63,774 bases of DNA from Sinomonas albida (GTDB lineage: Bacteria > Actinomycetota > Actinomycetes > Actinomycetales > Micrococcaceae). Of this stretch, positions 51,353 through 60,295 are shown piece by piece. How positions within the stretch are numbered: position 1 is the first letter of the stretch; every line of letters begins with the position of its first letter. Location of the stretch: the NCBI RefSeq assembly GCF_004919045.1, contig NZ_SWDW01000018.1:1-63774 (forward strand), read 5' to 3'. The position numbers and the translations under genes were made by a program. The notes under the pieces are model-generated. The model was not told where the DNA came from, did no database searches, and was given only the letters and a program-made list of their open reading frames with translations.

Positions 51353-52561
51353 ATGCCAATGCCCGCCCTGAACCGCTCCGGGAAACTCAGCACGGCGTGG
51401 CTCCTCGTGCTCGCGTTTCTTGCGACCACGGCGCCGCTCTCCACCGACCTCTACCTCCCGGGCTTCCCCCACGTGCAGCAGGACTTCGCGGCGAGCGCGT
51501 CCGGCGTCCAGCTCACGCTCACGGGATTCCTCGTCGGCATGGCGTTCGGGCAGCTCGGCTTCGGGGCACTCTCGGACCGCCACGGGCGCATCGTCCCCCT
51601 GCTGTGCGGGAACGTCCTCGCGCTCGGCTCCTCGATGATGGCCGCCGTCGCCCCTTCGATCGAGGTGCTCATCGCGGCGCGCCTCGTCCAGGGCCTCGGC
51701 GGGGCGGCGGGCGTCGTGATTGCGCGCGCGATCATCGTGGACCTCACGCGCGGCACGGAGACGGCGCGGACCATGAGCCTCATGATGACCGTGGGCGGCA
51801 TCGCCCCGATCCTCGCGCCGTCCATCGGCGCGTTTCTCCAGGGACCCATCGGCTGGCGCGGGACCATGTGGACGCTCGCGGTGCTCTTCGCGCTCATGAT
51901 GACGGCCGTCGCCCTCGTCTTCCGCGAGACCCGTCCCGCTGCCTCGCGGGACGGCGCGAGCGTGCTCGGCGGCCTCGCGCAGGTGGTCCGCGTCCCGAGG
52001 TATCTGCTGTTCGCCGCGCTCTTCGCGACGACCTTCGCCGTCATGATGACGTACATCTCGGCGTCGTCGTTCGTGTACCAGAACGTCATGGGATTCAGTC
52101 CCGTGGGCTATGGCCTCGCGTTCGGAGTGAACGCGGCCGGGCTCATCTCCTCGGGCTACATCTCGTCGCGGCTCGCGCGGACGGTCGGGTCGCTCCGGAC
52201 CGTGCGGACCGCCGTCCCGGTGCTGCTCGCGTGCTGCGTGCTCGTGCTCGTCGTCGCGCTCCTGCCCGTGCCGCGCTGGCTCCTTGCCGCGCCCATCTGG
52301 TGCGCCGTGAGCACGGTCGGGTTCATCATGGGCAATTCGTCGGCCCTCGCGCTCGACGCCGTGCGGCACGTCTCCGGCAGCGGTTCGGCGGGACTCGGAT
52401 TCGCGCAGTTCGTGTTCGGCGCGGTCGTCTCGCCGCTCTCGGGGATCGGCGGCGCGGACACGGCAGTCCCCATGGCGGTGCTCATGACCGTGGCGGCCGC
52501 GGTCGCCGCGCTCCTGCTCGTGGTCGCGGCGCGGCGTGGACGGGCTGCGTCAGCGCAGTAG
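51353..52561 (+). CDS. MFS drug exporter, Bcr/CflA family
   Basis: 402 residues, 12 membrane segments. The family opening LAFLATTAPLSTDLYLPGFP, GQLGFGALSDRHGRIVPLL (motif A) and ARLVQGLGGAAGVVIARAII are classic for Bcr/CflA. It should pump out bicyclomycin-like or other drugs using protons. GAAAGGACTCCC stands before the ATG. It follows the SGNH gene at 28 bp and may be read with it. Confidence 0.9.
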   Translation: MPMPALNRSGKLSTAWLLVLAFLATTAPLSTDLYLPGFPHVQQDFAASASGVQLTLTGFLVGMAFGQLGFGALSDRHGRIVPLLCGNVLALGSSMMAAVAPSIEVLIAARLVQGLGGAAGVVIARAIIVDLTRGTETARTMSLMMTVGGIAPILAPSIGAFLQGPIGWRGTMWTLAVLFALMMTAVALVFRETRPAASRDGASVLGGLAQVVRVPRYLLFAALFATTFAVMMTYISASSFVYQNVMGFSPVGYGLAFGVNAAGLISSGYISSRLARTVGSLRTVRTAVPVLLACCVLVLVVALLPVPRWLLAAPIWCAVSTVGFIMGNSSALALDAVRHVSGSGSAGLGFAQFVFGAVVSPLSGIGGADTAVPMAVLMTVAAAVAALLLVVAARRGRAASAQ

Positions 52562-52667
52562 GCACCGTCACGCAACCCTCGCGTTATCCGGCCCCCGATA
52601 CACTCGCCTCACAGGGCGCCCGGCCGTGCGGCTGGCTGCCCGGACGGCGCGGCGCGAAGGAGCACCC

Positions 52668-54035
52668 ATGACCACGTGGCGGATCCGGGACTTCCACCCC
52701 TCGGACCTTGACGGCATCCTGCAGCTGTGGGGCGCCATGACGGCGTCCGGGATCGAGCCCGTCTATTCGCTCTCCGAAGTCCTCGCGAGCTGCCAGGCGG
52801 ACTTCGCCGCGGTCGCGCTCCACGGGGACGAGGTGATCGGGGCCGCCGTCGCGCGCGCCGCGCACGAGCAGGGCTGGATCGTGTTCCTCGCGACCCTCCC
52901 GGAGTGGCGCAGCCGCGGCATCGGGACGGCGCTCCTCGCAGCGCTTGAGCGCCGCATGGCCCCCCTCGGCCTCACCAAGCTCTCGGCGCTCATGCCGGAC
53001 ACGGAGACGCGCGTCGACGCGTTCCTCAACCGTGGCTTCAAGGACGTCAAGAACTTGCGCTTCTTCGAGCGGCAGATCCCGGTGCAGCGTGCCGAGCTCG
53101 GTCCGCTCGCGCAGCTCGGCGGCCGGGTCTTGCCGCGCGACCTGTGGGAGAACGTCGCGGGCATGCAGCGCGAGAAGCAGCTCCTCGAGCGCAGGCTCGT
53201 GCTCCCGCTCGCCGAGGCGGAGCTCGCGGATGAGTTCGGCGTGGTGCCGCCGCGCGCCGTCGTGCTCTTCGGCCCTCCCGGAACCGGGAAGACGACGTTC
53301 GCCAAGGCCATCGCGTCCCGCCTCGAGTGGCCATTCGTCGAGGTGTCCCCTTCCCGGCTCGCCGCGGACTCGGAGGGCCTCGCGGGCGCGCTGCGCCGGA
53401 CGTTCACGGAGATCGCCGAGCTCGAGCACGCGGTCGTGTTCCTCGACGAGGTCGAGGAGATCGCGTCGCACCGCGCGGGCGACCCGCCGAGCCCCACGCA
53501 GGGTGTCACGAACGAGCTGCTCAAGATCATCCCCGCGTTCCGCGAGCAGCGGGGCCGGCTCCTGGTCTGCGCCACGAACTTCATCCGCGCGCTCGACTCT
53601 GCCTTTCTCCGACACGGGAGATTCGACTACGTCATCCCGATCGGGCTGCCCGATGCCGAGGCCCGGCGCGCGATGTGGCAGCGCTTCATCCCGGAGGCCG
53701 TCGTTGCGGGCGTGGACGTGGACCAGCTCGTGGCGCGCACCGAGGGGTTCTCCCCGGCCGACATCGAGTTCGCCGCCCGGTCCGCGTCCCAGCGCGCGCT
53801 CGAGAAGGCGGTCTACGCGCCGACCGCGGTGGGAGGCCGGGCCACGGACGACGGCGGGTCCGCACCGGCGGGCGCGCCGGTCGCCGGTGCCGGGGTCGCC
53901 GGGGCAGGGGGGAGCGGGAGGCGCGGGCCGTCCACGGAGGACTATCTCGACGCGATCTCCGAGACGAAGACGACCGTGAGCGAGGAGGTCGCCGCGGCGT
54001 TCCTCGAGGACATCGAGCAGCTCGCCCGCGTGTGA
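52668..54035 (+). CDS. GNAT acetyltransferase - AAA+ ATPase fusion
   Basis: 455 residues. Residues 1-135 are a GNAT domain, with the acetyl-CoA loop RSRGIGTALLAALERRM (81-97) and VDAFLNRGFKDV near the end. Residues 150-400 are a classic AAA domain: Walker A FGPPGTGKTT (201-210), Walker B VVFLDEVEEIA (256-266), sensor 1 ATNF (302-305), and the Arg-finger region FLRHGRFD (313-320). A Gly/Ala linker and a small helix (SEEVAAAFLEDIEQLARV) close it. AAGGAGCACCC precedes ATG 52668. A mechanism that remodels a complex and acetylates it is an inference. Confidence 0.92.
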   Translation: MTTWRIRDFHPSDLDGILQLWGAMTASGIEPVYSLSEVLASCQADFAAVALHGDEVIGAAVARAAHEQGWIVFLATLPEWRSRGIGTALLAALERRMAPLGLTKLSALMPDTETRVDAFLNRGFKDVKNLRFFERQIPVQRAELGPLAQLGGRVLPRDLWENVAGMQREKQLLERRLVLPLAEAELADEFGVVPPRAVVLFGPPGTGKTTFAKAIASRLEWPFVEVSPSRLAADSEGLAGALRRTFTEIAELEHAVVFLDEVEEIASHRAGDPPSPTQGVTNELLKIIPAFREQRGRLLVCATNFIRALDSAFLRHGRFDYVIPIGLPDAEARRAMWQRFIPEAVVAGVDVDQLVARTEGFSPADIEFAARSASQRALEKAVYAPTAVGGRATDDGGSAPAGAPVAGAGVAGAGGSGRRGPSTEDYLDAISETKTTVSEEVAAAFLEDIEQLARV

Positions 54036-54077
54036 ACCCGCGTGTGAACCGCAGTGTGAACCCGCGCGTGAACCGCA
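54030..54077. repeat. two tandem 24-bp copies over the end of the AAA+ gene
   Basis: GTGTGAACCCGCGTGTGAAC followed by CGCA, twice. The first copy holds the stop codon of the fusion gene. Each unit also has two 12-bp half units (GTGAACCCGC / GTGAACCGCA). Confidence 0.8.
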
Positions 54078-54146
54078 GCGCGGGAACTTGGCGCGTGGCG
54101 GCTTGCGCGGCCGCCCTTTCTGTGACTTGAGTCAAAAGGTGGCAAA

Positions 54147-55250
54147 GTGTTCCGCATGACTGGAACGCTCCTCAAGGCCGCCCATCGCGTTGGCGACCGC
54201 GTCCATGCCGCCCAGACGGTGTGGGCCCGGAGGTTCGGGTTCATCCCTCAGGTCGTCGCGTACCGGGGGTACGGCACGACGTCGCGCGTGCGCATCCTCG
54301 CGCGGGTCCTGTACGGGGCGCCGGGCCTCCACCGCATCGGTGCGAACACGACGCGCGAGCCCGCGCGCGGCCGCGACCACTGCCGCGCCGGCTGGCAGGC
54401 CCCGCCCGCGTCGCGCGGCTGGACCGGCACCGAGGACGTGCGCGGCTGGCGCGCGTTCACAAGCATCCCGATCGAATATTCGGCCGTGACGATCGAGATC
54501 GGCGACCAGGTGCAGACCGTGCGGGCCGACTTCGGCGGGGTCGTGGACGTGATGGTGTCGGTCTCGCTCACCCCGGGCTGGCACTCGGTGCGGCTCAGCG
54601 CGGAAGGCGCGGAACCCGCGGTCGGCCAGGTGCTCGTGGTGGACCCCTCGGCCACGTTCGGCATCGTGTCCGACATCGACGACACGGTCATGGTCACTGC
54701 GCTCCCGCGCCCGTTCCTCGCGCTGTGGAACACGTTCGTGCTGAGCGAGCGGGCCCGCACGCCGACTCCCGGCATGTCCGTGCTGCTCGACCGGCTCGCG
54801 GCTCGGCACCCCGAGGCACCGGTCATGTACCTCTCGACGGGCCCGTGGAACGCGGCCCCCACGCTGTCCCGCTTCCTGGGCCGCAACCTGTACCCGGCGG
54901 GCCCGCTCCTCCTCACCGACTGGGGCATGACCGCGGACAGCTGGTTCCGCAGCGGCCGCGAGCACAAGGTGCGCAATCTCGCGCGGCTCGCGGCCGAGTT
55001 CCCCGAGGTCAAGTGGCTCCTGGTGGGCGACAACGGCCAGCATGACGAGTCGATCTATGCCGAGTTCGCGAGGCGGCATCCCGAGAGCGTCGCGGGCGTC
55101 GCGATCCGAGAGCTGTCAGGCAGCGAGGCGGTCTTCTCCGGCGGTACCGAGCACGATGGGCGGCCCACGCCAGTCCCCGGCGTGCCGTGGGCCTCGGCGC
55201 CCGACGGCGCGACCCTCGCCGAGCAGCTCGAGGCCTACGGCGTCCTGTAG
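54147..55250 (+). CDS. App1-like (DUF2183) phosphatase
   Basis: 367 residues. The middle holds the family's HAD-like phosphatase motif FGIVSDIDDTV (about 171-181) with the DxDxT-type Asp residues, then YLSTGPWNAAPTLSRFL, LTDWGMTADSW, GREHKVRNLARL and KWLLVGDNGQHDESIY. App1 proteins in yeast dephosphorylate phosphatidic acid; bacterial ones are thought to act on lipid phosphates. GTG 54147 has AAAGGTGG upstream; the ATG at 54156 is alternative. It is not in an operon with the AAA+ gene, though they are only 111 bp apart. Confidence 0.88.
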   Translation: MFRMTGTLLKAAHRVGDRVHAAQTVWARRFGFIPQVVAYRGYGTTSRVRILARVLYGAPGLHRIGANTTREPARGRDHCRAGWQAPPASRGWTGTEDVRGWRAFTSIPIEYSAVTIEIGDQVQTVRADFGGVVDVMVSVSLTPGWHSVRLSAEGAEPAVGQVLVVDPSATFGIVSDIDDTVMVTALPRPFLALWNTFVLSERARTPTPGMSVLLDRLAARHPEAPVMYLSTGPWNAAPTLSRFLGRNLYPAGPLLLTDWGMTADSWFRSGREHKVRNLARLAAEFPEVKWLLVGDNGQHDESIYAEFARRHPESVAGVAIRELSGSEAVFSGGTEHDGRPTPVPGVPWASAPDGATLAEQLEAYGVL

Positions 55251-55377
55251 CGGAATTCGACGAGGCGCTGGTTCGATGCTCCTCGGCCCGGCCGGCCCGG
55301 TCCGGCCCGGCGCCCGACACGACTGGTGGCGGCCAACCCTTGCCTTGGGCACCCTTTCCGTAGTGAGAATGGGGCCT

Positions 55378-56586
55378 ATGACGGTCCTCATGAGGTCCCT
55401 TGAAACCGCGGTGCCGGCCACGGCGCTCAAGCAGTCGGAGGCGCGCGACGTCTTCGCCGCGCAGGAGGGCCTCACGCGACTCGGCACTCGCCTGGTGCGC
55501 ACCTGCTTCGACGCCGCCGCGATCGACACCCGCTATTCGTCCATCGCCGAGTTCTCGTGGGACAAACCGACTCACGATCCCGAATTCTTCGACGCTGCGA
55601 CGGGCAGGGTCCTCAACCCGAGCACGAAGACCCGCAACGACCTGTTTGTCCGAGAGGCCACCCCGCTCTTCGTCGACACGGCCCGCCGCGCCCTCGACAA
55701 AGCGGACGGACTCGGCCCCGAGGACGTCACCCACGTCATCACGGTCTCCTGCACTGGCTTCTTCAATCCCGGCCCGGACTACCGGATCGTTCGGGAGCTC
55801 GGCCTGCGCCCGTCCGTTCAGCGGTTCCACCTCGGGTTCATGGGCTGCTACGCGGCGTTCCCGGCCCTTCGTGCGGCCAAGCTGTTCTGCGAGGCGGACC
55901 CCAACGCCGTGGTCCTCGTGGCCATCGCCGAGCTGTGCACGCTGCACGTCCGCAGCTCGAACGATCCGGACACCATCCTCGGCGCCTCGCTGTTCGCGGA
56001 CGGCGCTGCGGCCGCGGTCGTCACGGCCCGCGATATGCCCCTGACCCGACCGGCGCTGAGCCTCGACGCGTTCGAGACCACGCTCACGCCCGTCGGTGAG
56101 GAGACGATGGCGTGGAACATCGGCGACCGCGGCTTCGAGATGGTGCTCGGCTCCTACGTTCCCCACATCATCGACGAGCACATCACGGGTGCGCTCGAGC
56201 CGCTCCTCGCGCGCGAGCCCGCGCTCGCGGGCAGGCCGCACGCCGAGATCGAGCACTGGGCCATCCACCCCGGCGGCCGCAGCATCGTGGACAAGGTGGT
56301 CGCGCGGCTCGGCCTCAGCGAGGACCAGGCGGTTCCCGCGCGCGAGACGCTGCGGGAGTTCGGCAACATGAGCAGCGCCACGATCATGTTCGTCTTCGAG
56401 TACATCCTCGGCCTGCCCTGGGCGGATGCGCCGGGACCAGAGGCCGTGAATGAGGGCCGCGGGGCGAGCGAGAGCGCGGCGGGAACAGACGACGGCGCGC
56501 GCCCGGGTTCCGAGCGAGTCTGCGCCATGGCGTTCGGGCCGGGCCTCACCGTCGAGACGGCCCTCCTGACACGCGTCCGCCCCTGA
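55378..56586 (+). CDS. type III polyketide synthase
   Basis: 402 residues of the chalcone-synthase superfamily. The catalytic triad is visible: Cys157 in GFMGCYAAFPALR, His297 in WAIHPGGRSIVD and Asn330 in FGNMSSATIMF. VSCTGFFNPGPDYRI and GASLFADGAAA are also typical. It condenses malonyl-CoA onto an acyl starter, as in alkylresorcinol, alkylpyrone or THN synthases; the starter cannot be told. ATG 55378 is preceded by GGGG; the upstream ATG 55369 is possible. The FAD monooxygenase gene follows after 11 bp, so the product is likely to be hydroxylated. Confidence 0.95.
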   Translation: MTVLMRSLETAVPATALKQSEARDVFAAQEGLTRLGTRLVRTCFDAAAIDTRYSSIAEFSWDKPTHDPEFFDAATGRVLNPSTKTRNDLFVREATPLFVDTARRALDKADGLGPEDVTHVITVSCTGFFNPGPDYRIVRELGLRPSVQRFHLGFMGCYAAFPALRAAKLFCEADPNAVVLVAIAELCTLHVRSSNDPDTILGASLFADGAAAAVVTARDMPLTRPALSLDAFETTLTPVGEETMAWNIGDRGFEMVLGSYVPHIIDEHITGALEPLLAREPALAGRPHAEIEHWAIHPGGRSIVDKVVARLGLSEDQAVPARETLREFGNMSSATIMFVFEYILGLPWADAPGPEAVNEGRGASESAAGTDDGARPGSERVCAMAFGPGLTVETALLTRVRP

Positions 56587-56597
56587 AGCGGGGGCCC

Positions 56598-57845
56598 GTG
56601 GGAGCCAGCCGGCCTGAGCCGCACGGCGTCGTCATCGTCGGCGGCGGGCCAGTGGGCCTCTGCCTCGGGGTCCTGCTCGCGCAGCGCGGAGTCGACGTCG
56701 TGGTCCTCGAGGCCCGCACCGAGCGCACGGCGCACTCGCGCGCGATCGGCATCCATCCGCCCGGCCTGCGCGTGCTCGCCGCGGCCGGGGTCGCGAACGA
56801 ATTGTGGGCGGACGGAGTGGCCGTGACCCGCGGGATCGCCCGCTCCCGCGGCCGCGACGTGGCCCGCCTCGTGTTCGACCCGCCGGTCCTCGCCGTCCCC
56901 CAATGGCGCACCGAGGAGGCCCTCGAGGCGCGACTCGCGGAGCTCGCGCCCGGCGCGTTGCGGCGCGGCGTGCGGGCGACGGGAGTTGTCCGGACTGGCC
57001 GCCCCCAGGCCGGACACGATGAGGGCGCCGCGCCTGGGGAGAGCGCCGCGCCTGGCGAGGGCGCCGCGCCTGGGGAGGGCGCCGCCGTCGTCCGTGCGCT
57101 CGATGCGGCGGGCGGCGAGCTCGCGTTCTCGGGTGCCTGGGTTGCCGCGGCCGACGGCGCCCGCTCGCCCGTGCGGACCGCGCTCGGCATCGCGGCGCAC
57201 GAGCGGGCCTACCCGGACGCCTACGTCATGGGCGACTTCGCCGACGCGACCGGCGACCGTTCGACTGCGGTGCTGTATCTCGAGCCGGGCGGGATCGTCG
57301 AGTCGTTCCCGCTGCCGGGCGGGGTCCGGCGCTGGGTCGTGCACACTGACGAGCTCGTTGCGGCTCCGAGTCCGGAGGGACTCGCGCGGCTCGTCGCGGA
57401 GCGCACGGGTGCCGAGGTGGACCCCTCGACGAATTCGATGCTGAGCGCGTTCACGGTGACCGAGCGGCTCGCCGCCACGGCGGTCCGTGGGCGGACCGTG
57501 CTCCTCGGCGACGCTGCGCACGAAGTGAGTCCGATCGGCGGCCAGGGCATGACGCTCGGCTGGCTCGACGCGGAGGCGTTCGCGCCTCTGCTCGCTTCCG
57601 CGGCGCGCGGCGCGGGTGGAGCGCGGGGCGGCCGTGCGTCGGAGGCGTGGCCCGAGCTGTGGGCGGCCGTCGCGAACGGACGACGGCGCGCGGCGGCCGA
57701 GGCGGCACGGCACGCCGGCCTCAACATGGCCCTCGGGCGGCCGCTCCCGGGGTGGGCGATGTCGACCCGGAACGCGGTGTTCCGGGGGCTGTATCTCTCG
57801 CCGAGCGTGCGCGCTTGGACGGCGCACCGGTTCACGATGCAGTAG
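56598..57845 (+). CDS. FAD-dependent aromatic monooxygenase
   Basis: 415 residues. The FAD site motifs are VVIVGGGPVGLCLG (about 11-24), AAADGARSPVR (DG motif) and GRTVLLGDAAHEVSPIGGQG (GD motif), which place it with PHBH-type flavoprotein hydroxylases. A Gly/Glu/Ala repeat (EGAAPGESAAPGEGAAPGE) made from 18-bp DNA units stands in the middle (about 141-158). It is 11 bp behind the polyketide synthase gene with GGGGG before GTG 56598, so they form a two-gene biosynthetic operon. It likely oxidises the ring made by the PKS. Confidence 0.92.
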   Translation: MGASRPEPHGVVIVGGGPVGLCLGVLLAQRGVDVVVLEARTERTAHSRAIGIHPPGLRVLAAAGVANELWADGVAVTRGIARSRGRDVARLVFDPPVLAVPQWRTEEALEARLAELAPGALRRGVRATGVVRTGRPQAGHDEGAAPGESAAPGEGAAPGEGAAVVRALDAAGGELAFSGAWVAAADGARSPVRTALGIAAHERAYPDAYVMGDFADATGDRSTAVLYLEPGGIVESFPLPGGVRRWVVHTDELVAAPSPEGLARLVAERTGAEVDPSTNSMLSAFTVTERLAATAVRGRTVLLGDAAHEVSPIGGQGMTLGWLDAEAFAPLLASAARGAGGARGGRASEAWPELWAAVANGRRRAAAEAARHAGLNMALGRPLPGWAMSTRNAVFRGLYLSPSVRAWTAHRFTMQ

Positions 57846-57887
57846 GGCGTCCGTCCGAGAGCGGACAGTTCCTCCGAAGGCGGAGGC

Positions 57888-58805
57888 CTACCGGCCGGGA
57901 AGACTGCTGTCTCGCAGGAAACGTCCGCTCTCGGCATCGACGATCCACGGTTCACGCGGCAGAGCGGCGGGATCGAACGCGGCGAGCGCGTCGGGCAGCG
58001 AGCCTGGAAGGCCCACGGACTCGAGCAGCGCCGCCGCGACCCGTTCCGCGGGTACGCCCTCGGCGGCCAGATCCTCGAGCGTCACGGCGCCGTCGCGCTT
58101 GGCCAGCCGGCGCCCCGTCCGGTTGAGCGCGAGGGGGACGTGCGCGTAGTCCGGCACGCGATAGCCGAGCAGCCCCGCGAGGTACGCCTGGCGCGGTGCC
58201 GAGGGCAGCAGGTCGTCGCCCCGGACCACTTGGTCGATGCCCTGCTCGGCATCGTCGACGACCACCGCCAGGTTGTACGCGACCACCCCGTCGTTGCGCC
58301 GCAGCACGAAGTCGTCGACGAGGCCGGCATAGCGGCCGTGCAGCACGTCGGAGACGGCCCACTCGGTGACCCCGGCGCGGAGGCGGATCGCGGCGGGACG
58401 CTCCGCGCGCCGTCGTTCGCGCTGTTCCTCGGTGAGGTCGCGGCACGTGCCGGGGTACGCGCCCTGGGGCGCGTGCGGTGCGCTCGGTGCCTCCTGGATC
58501 TCACGACGGGTGCAGAAGCATTCGTAGGTGAGGTCCGCGTCGGAGAGCCACCCGAGGGCTGCCTCGTACAGGGCGGTCCGCTCGGTCTGGCGCACGACCG
58601 GGCCGTCCCAGTCGATGCCGATCGCCGCGAGGTCGCGCAGCTGCACCGCCTCGGCGCCCGCGCGGGCCCGGTCGAGGTCCTCGACGCGCACGAAGAAGCC
58701 GCGACCGCTCGACCTGGCGAACAGCCACGCGAGGAGCGCCGTGCGGAGGTTTCCCACGTGGAGTGCGCCGGACGGGCTCGGGGCGAATCGGCCTGCGGAC
58801 GTCAT
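57888..58805 (-). CDS. gluQ: glutamyl-Q tRNA(Asp) synthetase
   Basis: 305 residues, a short class I GluRS-like protein without an anticodon-binding domain. Marks are FAPSPSGALHVGNLRTALLA (HVGN in place of HIGH, 16-19), Zn ligands Cys96, Cys98, Tyr117 and Cys121, and GRRLAKRDGA (KMSKS equivalent, about 230). It charges the queuosine of tRNA-Asp with glutamate. TACCCT lies six bases before the ATG, so it may be leaderless. It converges with the FAD monooxygenase gene. Confidence 0.95.
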   Translation of the reverse strand: MTSAGRFAPSPSGALHVGNLRTALLAWLFARSSGRGFFVRVEDLDRARAGAEAVQLRDLAAIGIDWDGPVVRQTERTALYEAALGWLSDADLTYECFCTRREIQEAPSAPHAPQGAYPGTCRDLTEEQRERRRAERPAAIRLRAGVTEWAVSDVLHGRYAGLVDDFVLRRNDGVVAYNLAVVVDDAEQGIDQVVRGDDLLPSAPRQAYLAGLLGYRVPDYAHVPLALNRTGRRLAKRDGAVTLEDLAAEGVPAERVAAALLESVGLPGSLPDALAAFDPAALPREPWIVDAESGRFLRDSSLPGR

Positions 58806-58827
58806 GCCCCAAGGGTAGCCACGACTG

Positions 58828-60159
58828 CTACGAGGACGCCGACCCGGGCTCGAACCTCGCCGCGAGCTCGTCCCGGACCTGCGCCAGGTGGGACGGCTGC
58901 GCGGCGAGCGCGGCGGGCACGGGCGGCGCGGCAGGTGCGGTGACGCCCGCGAGGGGATCGTCCGTGCGGGGAGCCGAGAGCGTGAGGACGGCGCCGACGT
59001 CGGGCGCCGCCGCGTCCCGGCGAGTGAGCGGCGGAAGGTTCCAGCGCCGCTCGACCGTGGCGAGGATGCTCGTGTGGTCGAGCGGAGTGGTGCCCGCGGC
59101 GACCCTGAAGACCGTCCCCACAGGGATGAGCGGGCTGACGAGGACGGTCGGGACCCGCGGCCCGAAGCGCGTGAAGTCGAAGCCGAACTCGCCGGGGGTG
59201 CCGTCAGGGGGAGTGGCGCCCGAGGGTGGCGGGACGTGGTCGTAGCAGCCGCCGTGCTCGTCGTAGGTCAGGATCAGCAGGGTCTTGGCCCACCCCGGCC
59301 CGGACGCGACGGCGCGGTACGTGTCGAGGATGAGCTGTTCGCCGGCGGCCATGCTGTAGTTGGGGTGCTGGCTGTTCCCGGTCGAGCTCCAGCTCGGCTC
59401 GAGGAACGCGAACGCGGGAAGCCGTCCCGCCGCGGCGTCGGCCTGGAAATCGGTGAAGAGGCCGATATTGGCCGCGGGCGCCCTCTGGGTGTCCGGAAAG
59501 TTGAGCCGGGTGAGCGGCGACTTGTTGTACCCGTAGATCTTCCACGGGACGCCGTGCTGGCCGAGGAGCCCGAAGATGCTCGGCACGGTGAAGGACTTCG
59601 TGACGTCGTCCATGTGGCCTTGGCTCGTTCCGGCGCACGTGAACGCCCGGTTCGGCATCGTCTCGGTCGGCACGGAGCTGAACCAGTGATCGCACACGGC
59701 GAAGCCGCGGGCGAGGGCGCTCAGCACCGGGAGGGTCTCCGGCGCGTAGCAGCCCATGATCCAGCTCGGTGCCGTGCCGGGGACCACGTACCACTTCTTG
59801 GCCTGGTTGTCCTTGATGGCCTGCGCGTAGTCGGTCACGAAGCCGGACATGGTCGGGGCGGCCCCTGGCGCGGGGCTCGGGGTGCCGAACAGCTGGTTGT
59901 TGGCCTTCTGGAATCCCTCGCCGGGATCGGCACCGGGCATGAAGTACGCATCCGCGGTGGACGGGGTGATGGGGTAGACCGTCACGGGCTTGCCGTCCGG
60001 CCCGGGGCAGCTCTCGGAGCCGGTGAGGCCCTCGAACGCTGCCCCACTGGGGGAAACGTTGCCTGAGCCGTGGTAGAGGTAGCCGAGCAGGTGGTCGAAG
60101 GAGCGGTTCTCGAGCATGAGAACCACGACGTGATCGATGGCGGACAGGCCGAGGGACAT
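58828..60159 (-). CDS. phospholipase C-like phosphoesterase without a signal peptide
   Basis: 443 residues of the alkaline-phosphatase-like phosphoesterase family (PLC/AcpA). The start IDHVVVLMLENRSFDHLLGY carries the metal-binding Glu-Asn; PNRAFTCAGTSQGHMDDV bears the nucleophile region; YDEHGGCYDHVPPPSG and PLDHTSILATVERR complete the metal site. Most relatives are exported by Tat, but here the protein starts directly at the catalytic strand, so it is cytoplasmic or uses another route. AAGGAACAATC precedes ATG 60159. It is divergent from the MarR-SGNH pair. Confidence 0.9.
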   Translation of the reverse strand: MSLGLSAIDHVVVLMLENRSFDHLLGYLYHGSGNVSPSGAAFEGLTGSESCPGPDGKPVTVYPITPSTADAYFMPGADPGEGFQKANNQLFGTPSPAPGAAPTMSGFVTDYAQAIKDNQAKKWYVVPGTAPSWIMGCYAPETLPVLSALARGFAVCDHWFSSVPTETMPNRAFTCAGTSQGHMDDVTKSFTVPSIFGLLGQHGVPWKIYGYNKSPLTRLNFPDTQRAPAANIGLFTDFQADAAAGRLPAFAFLEPSWSSTGNSQHPNYSMAAGEQLILDTYRAVASGPGWAKTLLILTYDEHGGCYDHVPPPSGATPPDGTPGEFGFDFTRFGPRVPTVLVSPLIPVGTVFRVAAGTTPLDHTSILATVERRWNLPPLTRRDAAAPDVGAVLTLSAPRTDDPLAGVTAPAAPPVPAALAAQPSHLAQVRDELAARFEPGSASS

Positions 60160-60281
60160 GATTGTTCCTTCCGAAGGAGCGCCTCCGGCACACAGGCTAC
60201 GGGCGGGCACCGACAGCCGGAATACCCCACAGGCCAGTTCGCCGCAGTCGCGCGATCCGAGGGTGCACTCTCCCCATCTCC

Positions 60282-60287
60282 TATGCT
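60282..60287 (+). promoter_or_regulatory. -10 box of the MarR gene
   Basis: TATGCT ends eight bases before GTG 60296, with no Shine-Dalgarno site between, so the start is near the 5' end of the RNA. Confidence 0.45.
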
Positions 60288-60295
60288 TGATTCTC

